Shown: positions 16,656-25,820 of the stretch, piece by piece
Layout: each line of letters begins with the position of its first letter
How positions within the stretch are numbered: the stretch's first letter is position 1
Assembly: GCF_030549525.1 (NCBI RefSeq)
Contig: NZ_CP130831.1
Coordinates: 645,501 to 709,500 of the forward strand
DNA from: Stenotrophomonas sp. 704A1
GTDB taxonomy: Bacteria; Pseudomonadota; Gammaproteobacteria; Xanthomonadales; Xanthomonadaceae
Direction: 5' to 3'
DNA: 64,000 bases
Notes under the pieces: model-generated
What the model saw: only the letters and a program-made list of their open reading frames with translations
The model's database searches: none
Told to the model about the DNA's origin: nothing
Position numbers and translations under genes: made by a program

Positions 16656-18860
16656 ATGAATCTGCGTTTTCTTCCCTGGTCCTTCGCGCTGACGCTGCTG
16701 GTCGGCTGCAGCACCGTGTCCGGCCCGCACCTGCACCGCGGCGTGACGCCGCCCCCCGCAGCCGCAGGGCAGGCGGCCACCGAGGCGCAGGTCGTCGAAG
16801 GTGACGCCGCCGCAGGCGCACCGCAGGCGGTGATCCGCCGCGGCACCGGCACCATGATCAACCGCGAGGCCGCCCGCGCGCCGTCGCCCGCGCTGCACTC
16901 GGCCAGTGGTGGCAGTGCCACCTTCAATTTCGAAGGCGAATCGGTGCACGCGGTGGTCAAGGCCATCCTCGGTGACATGCTGGGCCAGAACTATGTGATC
17001 GCGCCGGGCGTGCAGGGCACGGTGACCCTGGCGACGCCCAAGCCGGTATCGCCGGCGCAGGCGCTGAACCTGCTGGAGATGGTGCTGGGCTGGAACAATG
17101 CGCGCATGGTCTACAGCGGTGGCCGCTACAACATCGTCGCCGCCGACCAGGCCCTGGCCGGTACCGTGGCGCCGAGCACCGCGCCGGCCGCCAATGCCCG
17201 GGGCTTCGAGGTGCGGGTGGTGCCGCTGCAGTTCATCTCCGCCACCGAGATGAAGAAGGTGCTGGAGCCGTACGCGCGGCCCAACGCCATCGTCAATGTC
17301 GACAGCGGCCGCAACGTGATCACCCTCGGCGGTACCCGCGCCGAACTCGAGAACTACCTGCATACGGTCGAGATCTTCGATGTCGACTGGCTGTCGGGCA
17401 TGTCCGTGGGCGTGTTCCCGATCCAGTCGGGCAAGGCCGAGCAGGTCGCCGCCGACCTGGAGAAGGTATTCGGCGAGGAGAGCAAGACGCCCAGCGCCGG
17501 CATGTTCCGCTTCCTGCCGCTGGAGAACGCCAACGCGGTGCTGGTGATCACCCCGCAGGTCCGCTATCTGGACCAGATCCAGCAGTGGCTGGACCGGATC
17601 GACACCGCCGGTGGCAGTGCGCGCCTGTTCTCCTACGAGCTGCGCTACATCAAGGCACGTGACCTGGCCCAGCGCCTGTCCGAGGCGTTCGCCAGCAGCA
17701 ACAACCGCAACAGCCGCGGTGGATCGGCCTCGCTGGCGCCGGGCGCGATGCCGATGCAGGTCGACAGCAGTGGCGAGACCCGTGGCAGCGACGTCGGTTC
17801 GCTGGGCGGCACCGGTTCGGCCAACGGCAGCAGTGGCGGCATGAGCAGCACGATGAGCCTGCCGCAGCGCCAGGAGGGCAACATCAGTGTCAGCCTGGAG
17901 GTGGAAGGCGATACCGTCGGCGTGTCGGCGGTGGAGGAAACCAATGCGCTGCTGGTGCGCGCCACGCCGCAGGCCTGGCGTTCCATCCGCGAAGTGATCG
18001 AGAAGCTCGATGTGATGCCGATGCAGGTGCACATCGAAGCGCAGGTCGCCGAAGTCGACCTCGACGGCGACCTCAAGTACGGCGTCAACTGGTTCTTCGA
18101 GAATGCCGTGCAGGGGCAGACCTTCCCCGGTGCCACCGGCGGCGCGACGCTGCCCAGCGCGCTCGGCCGCAGCGTGTGGGGCACCTTCGCCGGCGCGGTG
18201 ACCGGTGGCGAAGGTGCCGGCTGGACCTTCCTCGGCAAGAACGCGGCCGCGGTGGTCAGTGCGCTGGACAAGGTGACCAACCTGCGCCTGCTGCAGACGC
18301 CGTCGATCTTCGTGCGCAACAACGCCGAAGCCCAGCTCAATGTCGGCACCAAGATTCCGATCAACTCGGTGTCGGTCAACACCGGCATCAGCGACAGCAC
18401 CTACAGCCAGGTGCAGTACCTGGACACCGGCGTGATCCTCAAGGTGCGCCCGCGCATCACCCGTGATGGCGTGGTGTTCCTGGACATCGTGCAGGAAGTC
18501 AGTTCAGCCGGCGCCACCCCGTCCGGCTGCGATCCGACCAAGTCGACCTGCAACCCGCCGATCAACACCCGCAAGATCTCCACCGAAGCGGCGCTGCAGA
18601 GCGGCGACACCATCATGCTGGCCGGCCTGATCACCAATTCCGACGAGGATGGTTCCAGCGGCATTCCCGGGCTGAGCCGGCTGCCGATCGTGGGCGGTCT
18701 GTTCGGCAGCAAGGTGCGCAAGAACAAGCGTTCGGAGGTGATCGTGCTGCTGACCCCGACCATCGTGCGCAATGCCGGCGAAGCACGCAGGCTTACCGAT
18801 GAGTACAGCAACCGCTTCCGCGCGATGGAGCCGTTCCCCACCCGCGAGCGCAAGAAGTAG
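16656..18860 (+). CDS. xpsD: Type II secretion outer membrane secretin XpsD (GspD)
   Basis: This outer-membrane secretin of 734 residues is the last gene of the operon. The signal peptide ends in a lipobox (LLVGC) with Cys18 as the predicted lipidation site. N0 and three KH-like N domains (about 90-450) include a Ser/Gly-rich insert near 350-410. The secretin core (about 480-715) contains VPIxNS-like KIPINSVSVNTG and the ending GIPGLSRLPIVGGLFGS. The final TAG shares bases with a GTAG repeat element that begins at 18857. Confidence 0.96.
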   Translation: MNLRFLPWSFALTLLVGCSTVSGPHLHRGVTPPPAAAGQAATEAQVVEGDAAAGAPQAVIRRGTGTMINREAARAPSPALHSASGGSATFNFEGESVHAVVKAILGDMLGQNYVIAPGVQGTVTLATPKPVSPAQALNLLEMVLGWNNARMVYSGGRYNIVAADQALAGTVAPSTAPAANARGFEVRVVPLQFISATEMKKVLEPYARPNAIVNVDSGRNVITLGGTRAELENYLHTVEIFDVDWLSGMSVGVFPIQSGKAEQVAADLEKVFGEESKTPSAGMFRFLPLENANAVLVITPQVRYLDQIQQWLDRIDTAGGSARLFSYELRYIKARDLAQRLSEAFASSNNRNSRGGSASLAPGAMPMQVDSSGETRGSDVGSLGGTGSANGSSGGMSSTMSLPQRQEGNISVSLEVEGDTVGVSAVEETNALLVRATPQAWRSIREVIEKLDVMPMQVHIEAQVAEVDLDGDLKYGVNWFFENAVQGQTFPGATGGATLPSALGRSVWGTFAGAVTGGEGAGWTFLGKNAAAVVSALDKVTNLRLLQTPSIFVRNNAEAQLNVGTKIPINSVSVNTGISDSTYSQVQYLDTGVILKVRPRITRDGVVFLDIVQEVSSAGATPSGCDPTKSTCNPPINTRKISTEAALQSGDTIMLAGLITNSDEDGSSGIPGLSRLPIVGGLFGSKVRKNKRSEVIVLLTPTIVRNAGEARRLTDEYSNRFRAMEPFPTRERKK

Positions 18861-19142
18861 GGTGTTCGGCAGGGCTGCGCCCTGCACCTGCCGAAGCCGA
18901 AGCCGAAGCAACGTCAAAAGCGGGCTGTCCGTGGGAGGGCGGGGCGGTGTCGGATTGCGGGGACGCCGCAAGTACGTCCTTGTAGGCTTGGCAGCCGCTT
19001 GCTCGTGTGCGCGTTCCTGCGCACACGGCAAGACCGGGGTTGGGCGTCCTGCCCAACCCGCCCGAGGCATGCCTCGGGCCCATGCGGCTGACACCCCGCA
19101 CTCCGACACCGCCCCACCTTCGACAGGTTCACGCGGCTGTTG

Positions 19143-19166
19143 GTAGGTGTCGACCTTGGTCGACAC
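19143..19166 (+). repeat. GTAG hairpin (SMAG-like)
   Basis: GTAG is followed by a perfect 9-bp stem, GTGTCGACC and GGTCGACAC, with a TT loop. This layout matches the S. maltophilia GTAG (SMAG) family of REP-like repeats. Confidence 0.75.
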
Positions 19167-19230
19167 GATTTTTCCGTCAGATATCGAAATGGATCGGGGT
19201 CAGGTGCGCCATCCCACGCAATGCCGGCAT

Positions 19231-19257
19231 TTGACGTTGACGTTGACGTTGACGTTG
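19231..19257 (+). repeat. TTGACG hexamer tandem repeat
   Basis: Four direct copies of TTGACG plus a partial copy (TTG) lie about 65 bases before the glycosyltransferase start. It is a simple-sequence tract likely to vary between strains. Confidence 0.8.
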
Positions 19258-19321
19258 CTGCGGGTGCAGGGCGCAGCCCTGCCGGTGCTACGCTACCGCC
19301 AGCGACTACCACGGAGGCGGG

Positions 19322-20176
19322 ATGGGGGCGATCGTGTTGTTGCCGCTGGGCGTGGACGATGCTGCACTCGACCGCTGCCTGGCCGCGCTGGATGCCGGTA
19401 CCGCCGCGGGGACGGCGATCTGGCTGGCCGATGACGCACAGGCCGGGCCACGTGCGCAGGCGGTGGTCGAACACTGGTTGGCACATACCCCTTTGCAGGC
19501 CGAGTACACGCGGCGCGCGCGGCCGCTGGGCGAGGTCGCCCATCTGGACGAAATGCTGCGCGCCTGCGATGGCCTGGACGTGGCGGTGCTGGCGCCGGAC
19601 AGCGTGCCGGCCCCGGGCTGGCTGCAGCAGTTGCAGGCCACCTTCGCCCGCGACGCCGCCATCGCCACCGCCACGCCCTGGTGCAACGTGGGGGAAACGG
19701 CCGCCTGGCCGCGGCTGGGCGAACTCAATCCCGAACCGGCCGACCCGGCGCTGCTGGCCCACGTGTGCGCCGCGCTGCCCGCGTTGCACCCGGAACTGCC
19801 TTCGGCCGTGACCCACGCCGTGCTGCTGCGGGCCAACGCGCGCCGGCGTGCCGGCGGGCTGGATGCGGAAAGCTACCTGGGCTGGAACGCCGCACTGGTC
19901 GATCTGAGCCTGCGCATGGCCGGCCTGGGCTGGCGCAACGTGCTGTGCGAGAACGCGTTCGTCAGCCGTGCCGGTGAAGCCCCCAGTCGCGAAGGCGATC
20001 TGGAGGCGCTGGCCGCGCGCTGGCCCGGCTGGATGCCGCGCCTGGCCGACTTCCTGATGCACGATCCCCTGCAGGCCCTGCGCCAGGATCTGCAGCACGG
20101 CATGCAGCAGGCGATAATGCCGCGTGACCAGGGTGACCTGTTCGCGTCGTCCTCGCCGCTGGAGCCGTCTGCTTGA
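19322..20176 (+). CDS. Glycosyltransferase family 2-like protein, divergent
   Basis: This is a 284-residue protein with a GT-A-like layout: an N-terminal Rossmann-type beta strand (AIVLLPLGVDDAALDRCLAAL), a central segment DVAVLAPDSVPAPGWL in the place of the DxD region, and a C-terminal helical part. The usual DDxS and DxD motifs of active GT2 enzymes are degenerate. GGAGG sits just before ATG 19322. Its end overlaps the next glycosyltransferase start (TTGA), so the two are translationally coupled and probably act on the same surface polysaccharide or LPS chain. The substrate cannot be read from the sequence. Confidence 0.75.
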   Translation: MGAIVLLPLGVDDAALDRCLAALDAGTAAGTAIWLADDAQAGPRAQAVVEHWLAHTPLQAEYTRRARPLGEVAHLDEMLRACDGLDVAVLAPDSVPAPGWLQQLQATFARDAAIATATPWCNVGETAAWPRLGELNPEPADPALLAHVCAALPALHPELPSAVTHAVLLRANARRRAGGLDAESYLGWNAALVDLSLRMAGLGWRNVLCENAFVSRAGEAPSREGDLEALAARWPGWMPRLADFLMHDPLQALRQDLQHGMQQAIMPRDQGDLFASSSPLEPSA

Positions 20177-21012
20177 ATTCCGCCATTGCCGCCATCGTTG
20201 TGACCTACCAGAGCGGCAGCACCGTCGATGCCTGCCTGTCCCGGCTGCGCCAGGCGCACGATGTCGCCGAGATCCGGGTGATCGACAACGGTTCGCTGGA
20301 TGACACGCTGGACATCGTGCAGCGTCACGCCAGCCATGATCCGCGGGTGCGCTTCATCGCCAACCCGGACAATCCGGGCTTCGCCACCGCCAACAACCAG
20401 GGCGTGGCCGATTCGCACAGCCCGTGGCTGGCCTTCATCAACCCGGACCTGCTGGTCGAGGCCGATACCCTGTCGGCGCTGCGCGACCGCGCCATGGCGG
20501 TGGGCGACAGCCTGCTGGGCGTGGAGCAGGTGGACGAGCATGGCCAGCCCGATCCTGCGGTGCGGCGTCGCGACCCGGATTTCCTGGCCATGCTGCGCTC
20601 GCCCGGACGCGGTGCCCGACTGGCCGTGGCGCGCGACCCGGCGCAGCCACTGCAGCAGGTGCCGGCGTTGTCCGGCGCGCTGCTGTTGATGCCACGCGCG
20701 CTGTTCGACCGCATCGGTGGCTGGGATGCCGGCTACCGGCTGCATGCTGAGGACCTGGACCTCTGCCGCCGCGTACGCCAGGCCGGCGCGGTGGTGGCCA
20801 TCGCCAACGATCTGCAGGTGACCCACGTGCGCGGGGTGTCCAGCCGCTCGCGGCCGTTCTTCGTGGAATGGCACAAGCATCGCGGGCTGTGGCGCTACTT
20901 CGGCAAGTTCGAAGCGCCGCAGCGGTCGTGGCCGGTGCGGCTGGCGGTGTGGGGCGCGATCTGGGCCCATGCGCTGGTGCAGGTTCCGAGGCTGCTGCGC
21001 AGGTCGCGCTGA
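20173..21012 (+). CDS. Glycosyltransferase family 2, rhamnosyltransferase-like
   Basis: This 279-residue cytoplasmic or membrane-associated glycosyltransferase starts at TTG 20173, overlapping the previous stop codon. The N-terminus [21 protein letters not shown], then [23 protein letters not shown] and FINPDLLV are typical of GT2 enzymes of the WcaA/RfbN type. A later segment, [19 protein letters not shown], carries the acidic ED catalytic-site residues. Donor and acceptor are not known. It may belong to O-antigen or LPS-core assembly together with its neighbour. Confidence 0.85.
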   Translation: MNSAIAAIVVTYQSGSTVDACLSRLRQAHDVAEIRVIDNGSLDDTLDIVQRHASHDPRVRFIANPDNPGFATANNQGVADSHSPWLAFINPDLLVEADTLSALRDRAMAVGDSLLGVEQVDEHGQPDPAVRRRDPDFLAMLRSPGRGARLAVARDPAQPLQQVPALSGALLLMPRALFDRIGGWDAGYRLHAEDLDLCRRVRQAGAVVAIANDLQVTHVRGVSSRSRPFFVEWHKHRGLWRYFGKFEAPQRSWPVRLAVWGAIWAHALVQVPRLLRRSR

Positions 21013-21095
21013 ACGCCGCCGCCGCACGCCGCCGCCATGCCGCGCCGGATCGGCCGGGAACCCTGATTCACCCCGACAGGCGCATAATTCCGCCC

Positions 21096-22295
21096 ATGCC
21101 TATCATCCAGTCCCTGCTCGACACCGACCTGTACAAGTTCACCATGATGCAGGCGGTGCTGCACCAGCACCCCGGCGCGCAGGTCCAGTATCGCTTCAAG
21201 TGCCGCACGCCCGGCATCGACCTTGCCCGCTACATCGATCAGATCGATGAGGAGATCGACCACCTGTGCAGCCTGCGGTTCAGTGACGCCGAGCTGGACT
21301 ACATGCGTGGGCTGCGCTTCGTGAAGCCGGATTTCGCCGATTTCCTCGGCCTGTTCCACCTGGACCGCAAGTACATCCAGCTGCGTGCCTCGAAGGTGGT
21401 GCCGGGCGAGATCGAACTGGACATCACCGGCCCCTGGCTGCATACGATCCTGTTCGAAGTGCCGCTGCTGGCGATCATCAACGAGGTGTGGTTCCGCAAT
21501 ACCACCACGGCCGATTTCGCCGAAGGCGAGCGCCGGCTGCAGGCCAAGGCCGCGCTGCTGCGCGATACGCCCGGCTTCGAGCAGTGCCGCATCGCCGACT
21601 ATGGCAGCCGCCGCCGCTATTCGCGCGACTGGCATGCACGCCTGCTGCCGCTGCTGCGTGATGCGCTGGGGCCGCAACTGGTCGGCACCAGCAACGTGCA
21701 TTTCGCGCGCCTGTACGGCATGACGCCGCACGGCACCATGGCCCACGAATACCTGCAGGCGTTCCAGGCGCTCGGTCCGCGCCTGCGCGATTCGCAGGTG
21801 GCGGCACTGGAATCGTGGGCACGCGAGTACCGCGGCGACCTCGGCATCGCCCTGTCCGATGTGGTCGGGCTGGATGCCTTCCTGCGCGACTTCGACATGT
21901 ACTTCTGCAAGCTGTTCGACGGCGTGCGCCACGATTCGGGCGACCCGTTCGACTGGGGCGACCGCATGCTGGCCCATTTCCAGCAGCGCCGCGTCGACGC
22001 GCGCAGCAAGGTGCTGGTGTTCAGCGATGGCCTGGACATCGCGCGGGTCATGCGCCTGTACGACTACTTCCGCGGCCGCTGCCAGGTGGCGTTCGGCGTG
22101 GGCACCCACCTGACCAACGACCTGGGGCCGACCCCGCTCAACATCGTCATCAAGATGGTCCGCTGCAACGGCCAGCCGGTGGCCAAGCTCAGCGACTCGC
22201 CGGGCAAGAGCATGTGCGACGACCCGGGCTATCTGTCCTACCTGCGCCAGGTGTTCGAACTGCCGCCAGCGGAGAAGCCGGACGCCACGTTGTGA
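21096..22295 (+). CDS. pncB: Nicotinate phosphoribosyltransferase
   Basis: This enzyme converts nicotinate and PRPP to nicotinate mononucleotide in the NAD salvage (Preiss-Handler) pathway. It has 399 residues from ATG 21096, the family's usual size; the frame is open upstream but [19 protein letters not shown] is the canonical N-terminus. His212, in [10 protein letters not shown], corresponds to the autophosphorylated active-site histidine. The conserved SDGLD and KLSDSPGK motifs are present. It is separated from wecB by 133 bases containing a CRP/Clp-type palindrome. Confidence 0.96.
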   Translation: MPIIQSLLDTDLYKFTMMQAVLHQHPGAQVQYRFKCRTPGIDLARYIDQIDEEIDHLCSLRFSDAELDYMRGLRFVKPDFADFLGLFHLDRKYIQLRASKVVPGEIELDITGPWLHTILFEVPLLAIINEVWFRNTTTADFAEGERRLQAKAALLRDTPGFEQCRIADYGSRRRYSRDWHARLLPLLRDALGPQLVGTSNVHFARLYGMTPHGTMAHEYLQAFQALGPRLRDSQVAALESWAREYRGDLGIALSDVVGLDAFLRDFDMYFCKLFDGVRHDSGDPFDWGDRMLAHFQQRRVDARSKVLVFSDGLDIARVMRLYDYFRGRCQVAFGVGTHLTNDLGPTPLNIVIKMVRCNGQPVAKLSDSPGKSMCDDPGYLSYLRQVFELPPAEKPDATL

Positions 22296-22337
22296 CGCGC
22301 TACGTCAGCTTGTGACGCGGACCTTGCTGCGCATCTT

Positions 22338-22353
22338 TGTGATGTATATCACA
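22338..22353 (+). promoter_or_regulatory. Perfect CRP/Clp-type binding site upstream of the exopolysaccharide operon
   Basis: TGTGATGTATATCACA matches TGTGA-N6-TCACA exactly on both arms and lies 76 bases before the wecB start. In Xanthomonadaceae the CRP homologue Clp recognises such sites and is inhibited by c-di-GMP. A possible -10 (TACGAT, 22383-22388) would place the site near -50, compatible with activation. The assignment to Clp is inference. Confidence 0.7.
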
Positions 22354-22428
22354 TTTCTATGGCCGAACTTCACGAGATCGCTTACGATTTCCATTCAGGA
22401 TGTTGGCAGGCCTTGAGGGAGTTCTGCA

Positions 22429-23613
22429 GTGAAGGTTCTTTCTGTTTTCGGTACCCGTCCTGAGGCCATCAAGATGGGACCGCTGGTCAAGGCGCTGGGT
22501 GAGGCGCCGGATATCGAATCCATCGTGTGCACCACCGGCCAGCATCGGATGATGCTGGACCAGGTGATGGCGTTGTTCGGCATCACGGCCGACCACGACC
22601 TGGATGTGATGGTGCCCAACCAGACCCTCAACGGCCTGTGCGCGAAACTGTTCGAGCGGCTGGATGCGCTGTACACCGAAGTGAAGCCGGACCGCGTGCT
22701 GGTCCACGGCGACACCACCACGGCGATGACCGCTGCAGTGGCCGCGTTCCACCATCGCATCCCGGTGGGCCATGTCGAAGCGGGCCTGCGCACGGGCGAC
22801 ATCCACCGGCCGTGGCCGGAAGAGATGAACCGGCGGGTGATCGACGTTGTCTCCGATTTCCTGTTCGCGCCCACCGCCAGTTCGCGCGCGAACCTGGCCC
22901 GCGAGCATCTCGGCGGCAGGATCCTGGTGACCGGCAACACCGTCATCGATGCCCTGCAGCAGACCGTGCAGCGGCTGGATCGCGACCCGGCACTGCGTGC
23001 CAGCGCCGATGCGCCGTTCCAGATGCTCGATCCCGATCGCCGCCTGCTGCTGGTCACCGGGCATCGGCGCGAGAGCTTCGGCCATGGTTTCGAGAACATC
23101 TGCCGCGCGCTGGCCGAGCTGGCCAAGCGCAGCGATCTGCAGATCCTGTACCCGGTGCACCTCAATCCGAACGTGCAGGGGCCGGTCAACGCGCACCTGG
23201 GCAATCTCGGCAACGTGCACCTGGTGCCGCCGCAGGACTACCTGAGGTTCGTGCGCCTGATGCAGCGTGCCGACGTGATCCTCACCGATTCCGGCGGCGT
23301 GCAGGAGGAAGCGCCGGCACTGGGCAAGCCGGTGCTGGTGATGCGCGATGTCACCGAGCGCCCCGAAGCAGTGGAGGCGGGCGTCGTCACGCTGGTCGGC
23401 ACCGCGCCTGAGCGGATCGTCGCTGCGGTCAGTGCAGCACTGCAACAGCCGCCCCACGCCACCCGTTTCGACCCCGATGCCAGTCCCTATGGCGACGGCC
23501 GCGCCAGCGCGCGCATCGTCGCTGCCCTGCGTGGGCACCCACTGCCCGAATTCACCGCAGGCCATCGCAGTGCTGGCCCTGCCCCCCTTCCTCTACACGA
23601 AGTGACGCCATGA
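22429..23613 (+). CDS. wecB: UDP-N-acetylglucosamine 2-epimerase (non-hydrolysing)
   Basis: This enzyme interconverts UDP-GlcNAc and UDP-ManNAc in the cytoplasm. It has 394 residues from GTG 22429 with GAGGGA at 22415-22420. Diagnostic motifs are GTRPEAIKMGPL (residues 8-19), TTGQHR, LVHGDTTT, VGHVEAGLRTGD, ITGHRRES-like VTGHRRESFG and LTDSGGVQEEA. It is the first gene of the operon and overlaps the BcsB-like gene (ATGA 23610). In E. coli the same activity is needed for the Nfr-dependent glycan that phage N4 binds, so here it likely supplies ManNAc units for the NfrB-like synthase downstream. Confidence 0.96.
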   Translation: MKVLSVFGTRPEAIKMGPLVKALGEAPDIESIVCTTGQHRMMLDQVMALFGITADHDLDVMVPNQTLNGLCAKLFERLDALYTEVKPDRVLVHGDTTTAMTAAVAAFHHRIPVGHVEAGLRTGDIHRPWPEEMNRRVIDVVSDFLFAPTASSRANLAREHLGGRILVTGNTVIDALQQTVQRLDRDPALRASADAPFQMLDPDRRLLLVTGHRRESFGHGFENICRALAELAKRSDLQILYPVHLNPNVQGPVNAHLGNLGNVHLVPPQDYLRFVRLMQRADVILTDSGGVQEEAPALGKPVLVMRDVTERPEAVEAGVVTLVGTAPERIVAAVSAALQQPPHATRFDPDASPYGDGRASARIVAALRGHPLPEFTAGHRSAGPAPLPLHEVTP

Positions 23614-25814
23614 CCCAGAACGGCCGTCGTACCTTCCCCGTTGCTCTCACTGCGCTGGCCCTGGCCTGTACGGCGGCCAGCGCCGCCGCTGCCGACAGCG
23701 TGGCCGGCCAGTTCGCCGAATGGACCGGTGACCGCACGGTGAGCCGTCAGATGACGCTGCGCCAACTGGGCTTCCGCCAGCCGCTGGTGCTCAGTGGCCA
23801 GGAGAGCCAGCGCGAAATCTATCTGCCGGTGCCGGTGGGCGTGCCGACCCGCGAGGCACAGCTGCAGCTGGACGGGCGCTACGTACGCGGGCACAGCGGC
23901 CGTACCTCAAGCCTGTGGTCGGTCGATGGCGACCCGATGGCCGCCCGTTCGATCACCGATGCGCAGGGCGATGCCAGCCAGCTGCTGGCGATCGATGGTG
24001 AGCCGCGTGACAACGGTTTCGTCCGTGTCGGCGTGGGCTGGTGGTCGATCGTTTCCGACTACCGCTGCGCGGACCAGAGCGCGCCGGCCAACGTGCTGCG
24101 GCTGTCGCCCGATTCGCGTTTCAGCTACCGCTTCGATGGCCGTGCGGTGGATACCGTCGCCAAGGCCTGGGGCGCGTTGCCGCCACGGGTTCGCCTGCTG
24201 GTCGATGGCAAGGCGCTGCAGGCGCCGGTCTACGATGCCGCATGGCGCATCGGTGCCGCACTGCAGACCGGGGGCAAGCAGGTCGACGTGGTCGCGCTGC
24301 CGAAGGTGGGCGACAGCGTCGACCTCAGTGGCATCAGCATTCCGGCCAGCCTGCAGGGCGTGCCGGCCTATGCAGCACTGGCCGCAGGCGAGCGTGCGCA
24401 CGCCATCCGGGATCTGGCTGAAGTGGGTGCGTTGTTGACCCTGCGCGACAGCGGTCCGCTGGCGGCCGACGTGATGATCGGCAGCGACGCCCTGCGCAAC
24501 GGCGTGCGCGCCGCGCTGGATGCACTGGCCACCCAGGTTGCCGGCACCGGTGCAGACGCCGCCGCTGCCTTCACGACCTGGCGCAGCACCGACATGGCCA
24601 CCCTCGAAAAGCCGGTCGCCAATGCTTCGGTCAGCGTGGCGGCGATCGCCGGACGACCGACGCTGCTGGTCGATCCCGCTGCCGGCGGCAAGGTCGCCGG
24701 GCTGTTGTCCGAACAGTGGCGGCAGTATGCGCTGGGCCGCTCGCTGAAGGTCGAGCAGGCCGGGACGCCGGTGATGGAAGGCGATCGCGTGCTGCTCAGC
24801 CGCCTCGGCAATATCGCCGGTACCCAGGACATCGTCACCCGCGGTGACCGCAGCGCGACCTTCGAACTGGGCGCGCTGTCGGCCGATGGCCGCCTGCCCG
24901 AAGAAGTCGTGCTGGATGTGTCGGCCGCACCCAATGCAGCCGGGCAGGGCGCGGTTGCCACGATCTATTTCAACGATTACCTGCTCGGTGCGAAGGTGCT
25001 GGCCGCCGACGGCAAGCCGCAGCGGCTGGTGGCCAAGGTGCCGGCCTATGCACTGTCGGCACGCAACGAGGTACGCGTCAGCTTCCTGCGCCAGCCGGCG
25101 CGGCCGTACTGCCACGACCCGGCCACCGCGTTCCCGGTGTCGATCCTGCCCAGCAGTCACCTGACGCTGGCCAAGCGCACGCTGGCCGCCGATTTCATCG
25201 GTGCTGCCAGCCAGCTGGCACATGCCAATGAAGTGTTCGTGCCGGCGGCATGGCTGCAGGATGCGCCGGCCTCGCTGGCCAAGGTCATCGCCATCGCCAG
25301 TGCGGTTGGCGCGTCGCCGCAGGCTGCCGAACTGAAGGTGGTCGACGCCGCGGCGGCGATCAACCCCGGCAAGCCCTACCTGGCCTTCGGGCTGGCACCG
25401 TCGGGCGTGAACCTGGCCGGCCTGAAGGATGGCCGCCTGGTCATCGCCGGCGCACCGCAGGCGCTGCTCGACCTGACCGGGCTGGAGCATGCCGCTGCGG
25501 TGCAGGTGACCTCGGCCGGTGGCCACATCGGTGTGCTGTACAGCGATCTCGGTGCGCAGGGGCCGACCCTGGGAACACCGTTCCGCCTGCTGCGCGGCGA
25601 CCTGGCGGTGATCGACGGCAGTGATGTCGTGCGCGATTTCGACAGCCAGGACCCCTACGGTTCGCGCATTGCCGACGAAGGCAATCCGCAGTCGAAGTGG
25701 GAACAGCACATGGTGTGGCTGCTGGTGCTGGTGGGCGTGGTGGTGCTTGCGCTGCTGGCCGCCCGTGTCGCCCAGATCCGCCGCCGTCGCAAGTCCGCCA
25801 ACAGCGGTCACTGA
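23610..25814 (+). CDS. BcsB-like periplasmic polysaccharide synthase subunit
   Basis: This 734-residue protein has a signal peptide (cut near SAAAADS), a large beta-rich periplasmic region and one C-terminal transmembrane helix (residues about 703-723, VWLLVLVGVVVLALLAARVA) with a basic cytoplasmic tail. The layout and the features GRYVRGHSG, VSFLRQPARPYCHDP and NDYLLG resemble BcsB, which guides cellulose through the periplasm and anchors to the BcsA synthase. Here the partner is probably the NfrB-like glycosyltransferase encoded 6 bases downstream. Similarity to BcsB is judged by layout and short motifs, so I keep the name as family level only. Confidence 0.8.
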   Translation: MTQNGRRTFPVALTALALACTAASAAAADSVAGQFAEWTGDRTVSRQMTLRQLGFRQPLVLSGQESQREIYLPVPVGVPTREAQLQLDGRYVRGHSGRTSSLWSVDGDPMAARSITDAQGDASQLLAIDGEPRDNGFVRVGVGWWSIVSDYRCADQSAPANVLRLSPDSRFSYRFDGRAVDTVAKAWGALPPRVRLLVDGKALQAPVYDAAWRIGAALQTGGKQVDVVALPKVGDSVDLSGISIPASLQGVPAYAALAAGERAHAIRDLAEVGALLTLRDSGPLAADVMIGSDALRNGVRAALDALATQVAGTGADAAAAFTTWRSTDMATLEKPVANASVSVAAIAGRPTLLVDPAAGGKVAGLLSEQWRQYALGRSLKVEQAGTPVMEGDRVLLSRLGNIAGTQDIVTRGDRSATFELGALSADGRLPEEVVLDVSAAPNAAGQGAVATIYFNDYLLGAKVLAADGKPQRLVAKVPAYALSARNEVRVSFLRQPARPYCHDPATAFPVSILPSSHLTLAKRTLAADFIGAASQLAHANEVFVPAAWLQDAPASLAKVIAIASAVGASPQAAELKVVDAAAAINPGKPYLAFGLAPSGVNLAGLKDGRLVIAGAPQALLDLTGLEHAAAVQVTSAGGHIGVLYSDLGAQGPTLGTPFRLLRGDLAVIDGSDVVRDFDSQDPYGSRIADEGNPQSKWEQHMVWLLVLVGVVVLALLAARVAQIRRRRKSANSGH

Positions 25815-25820
25815 TCCGCC

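Larger units (their letters stand above)
18857..19291. repeat. Structured intergenic repeat block between xpsD and the glycosyltransferases
   Basis: This gene-free block is bounded by two GTAG hairpin elements in opposite orientation, 18857-18888 and 19260-19291, both containing GGCAGGGCTGCGCCCTGCACC. Inside are CCGAAG repeats (18891-18909) and a 22-bp inverted repeat with one mismatch (18941-18962 with 19094-19115). That repeat encloses three perfect hairpins: 19005-19026 (8-bp arms), 19037-19059 (9-bp arms) and 19060-19079 (20-base palindrome). A further GTAG hairpin lies at 19143-19166, and TTGACG occurs in tandem at 19231-19257. I see no convincing gene. Related blocks are, from memory, common between Stenotrophomonas genes. 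Confidence 0.7.

Noticed and set aside
15648..18032. 794-codon minus-strand frame over xpsM, xpsN and xpsD
   Set aside because: It spans three real genes on the other strand and lacks any domain or ribosome-binding site.
18891..18909. CCGAAG and nearby repeats considered as a CRISPR-like array
   Set aside because: The units are six bases long without spacers; this is a simple tandem repeat.
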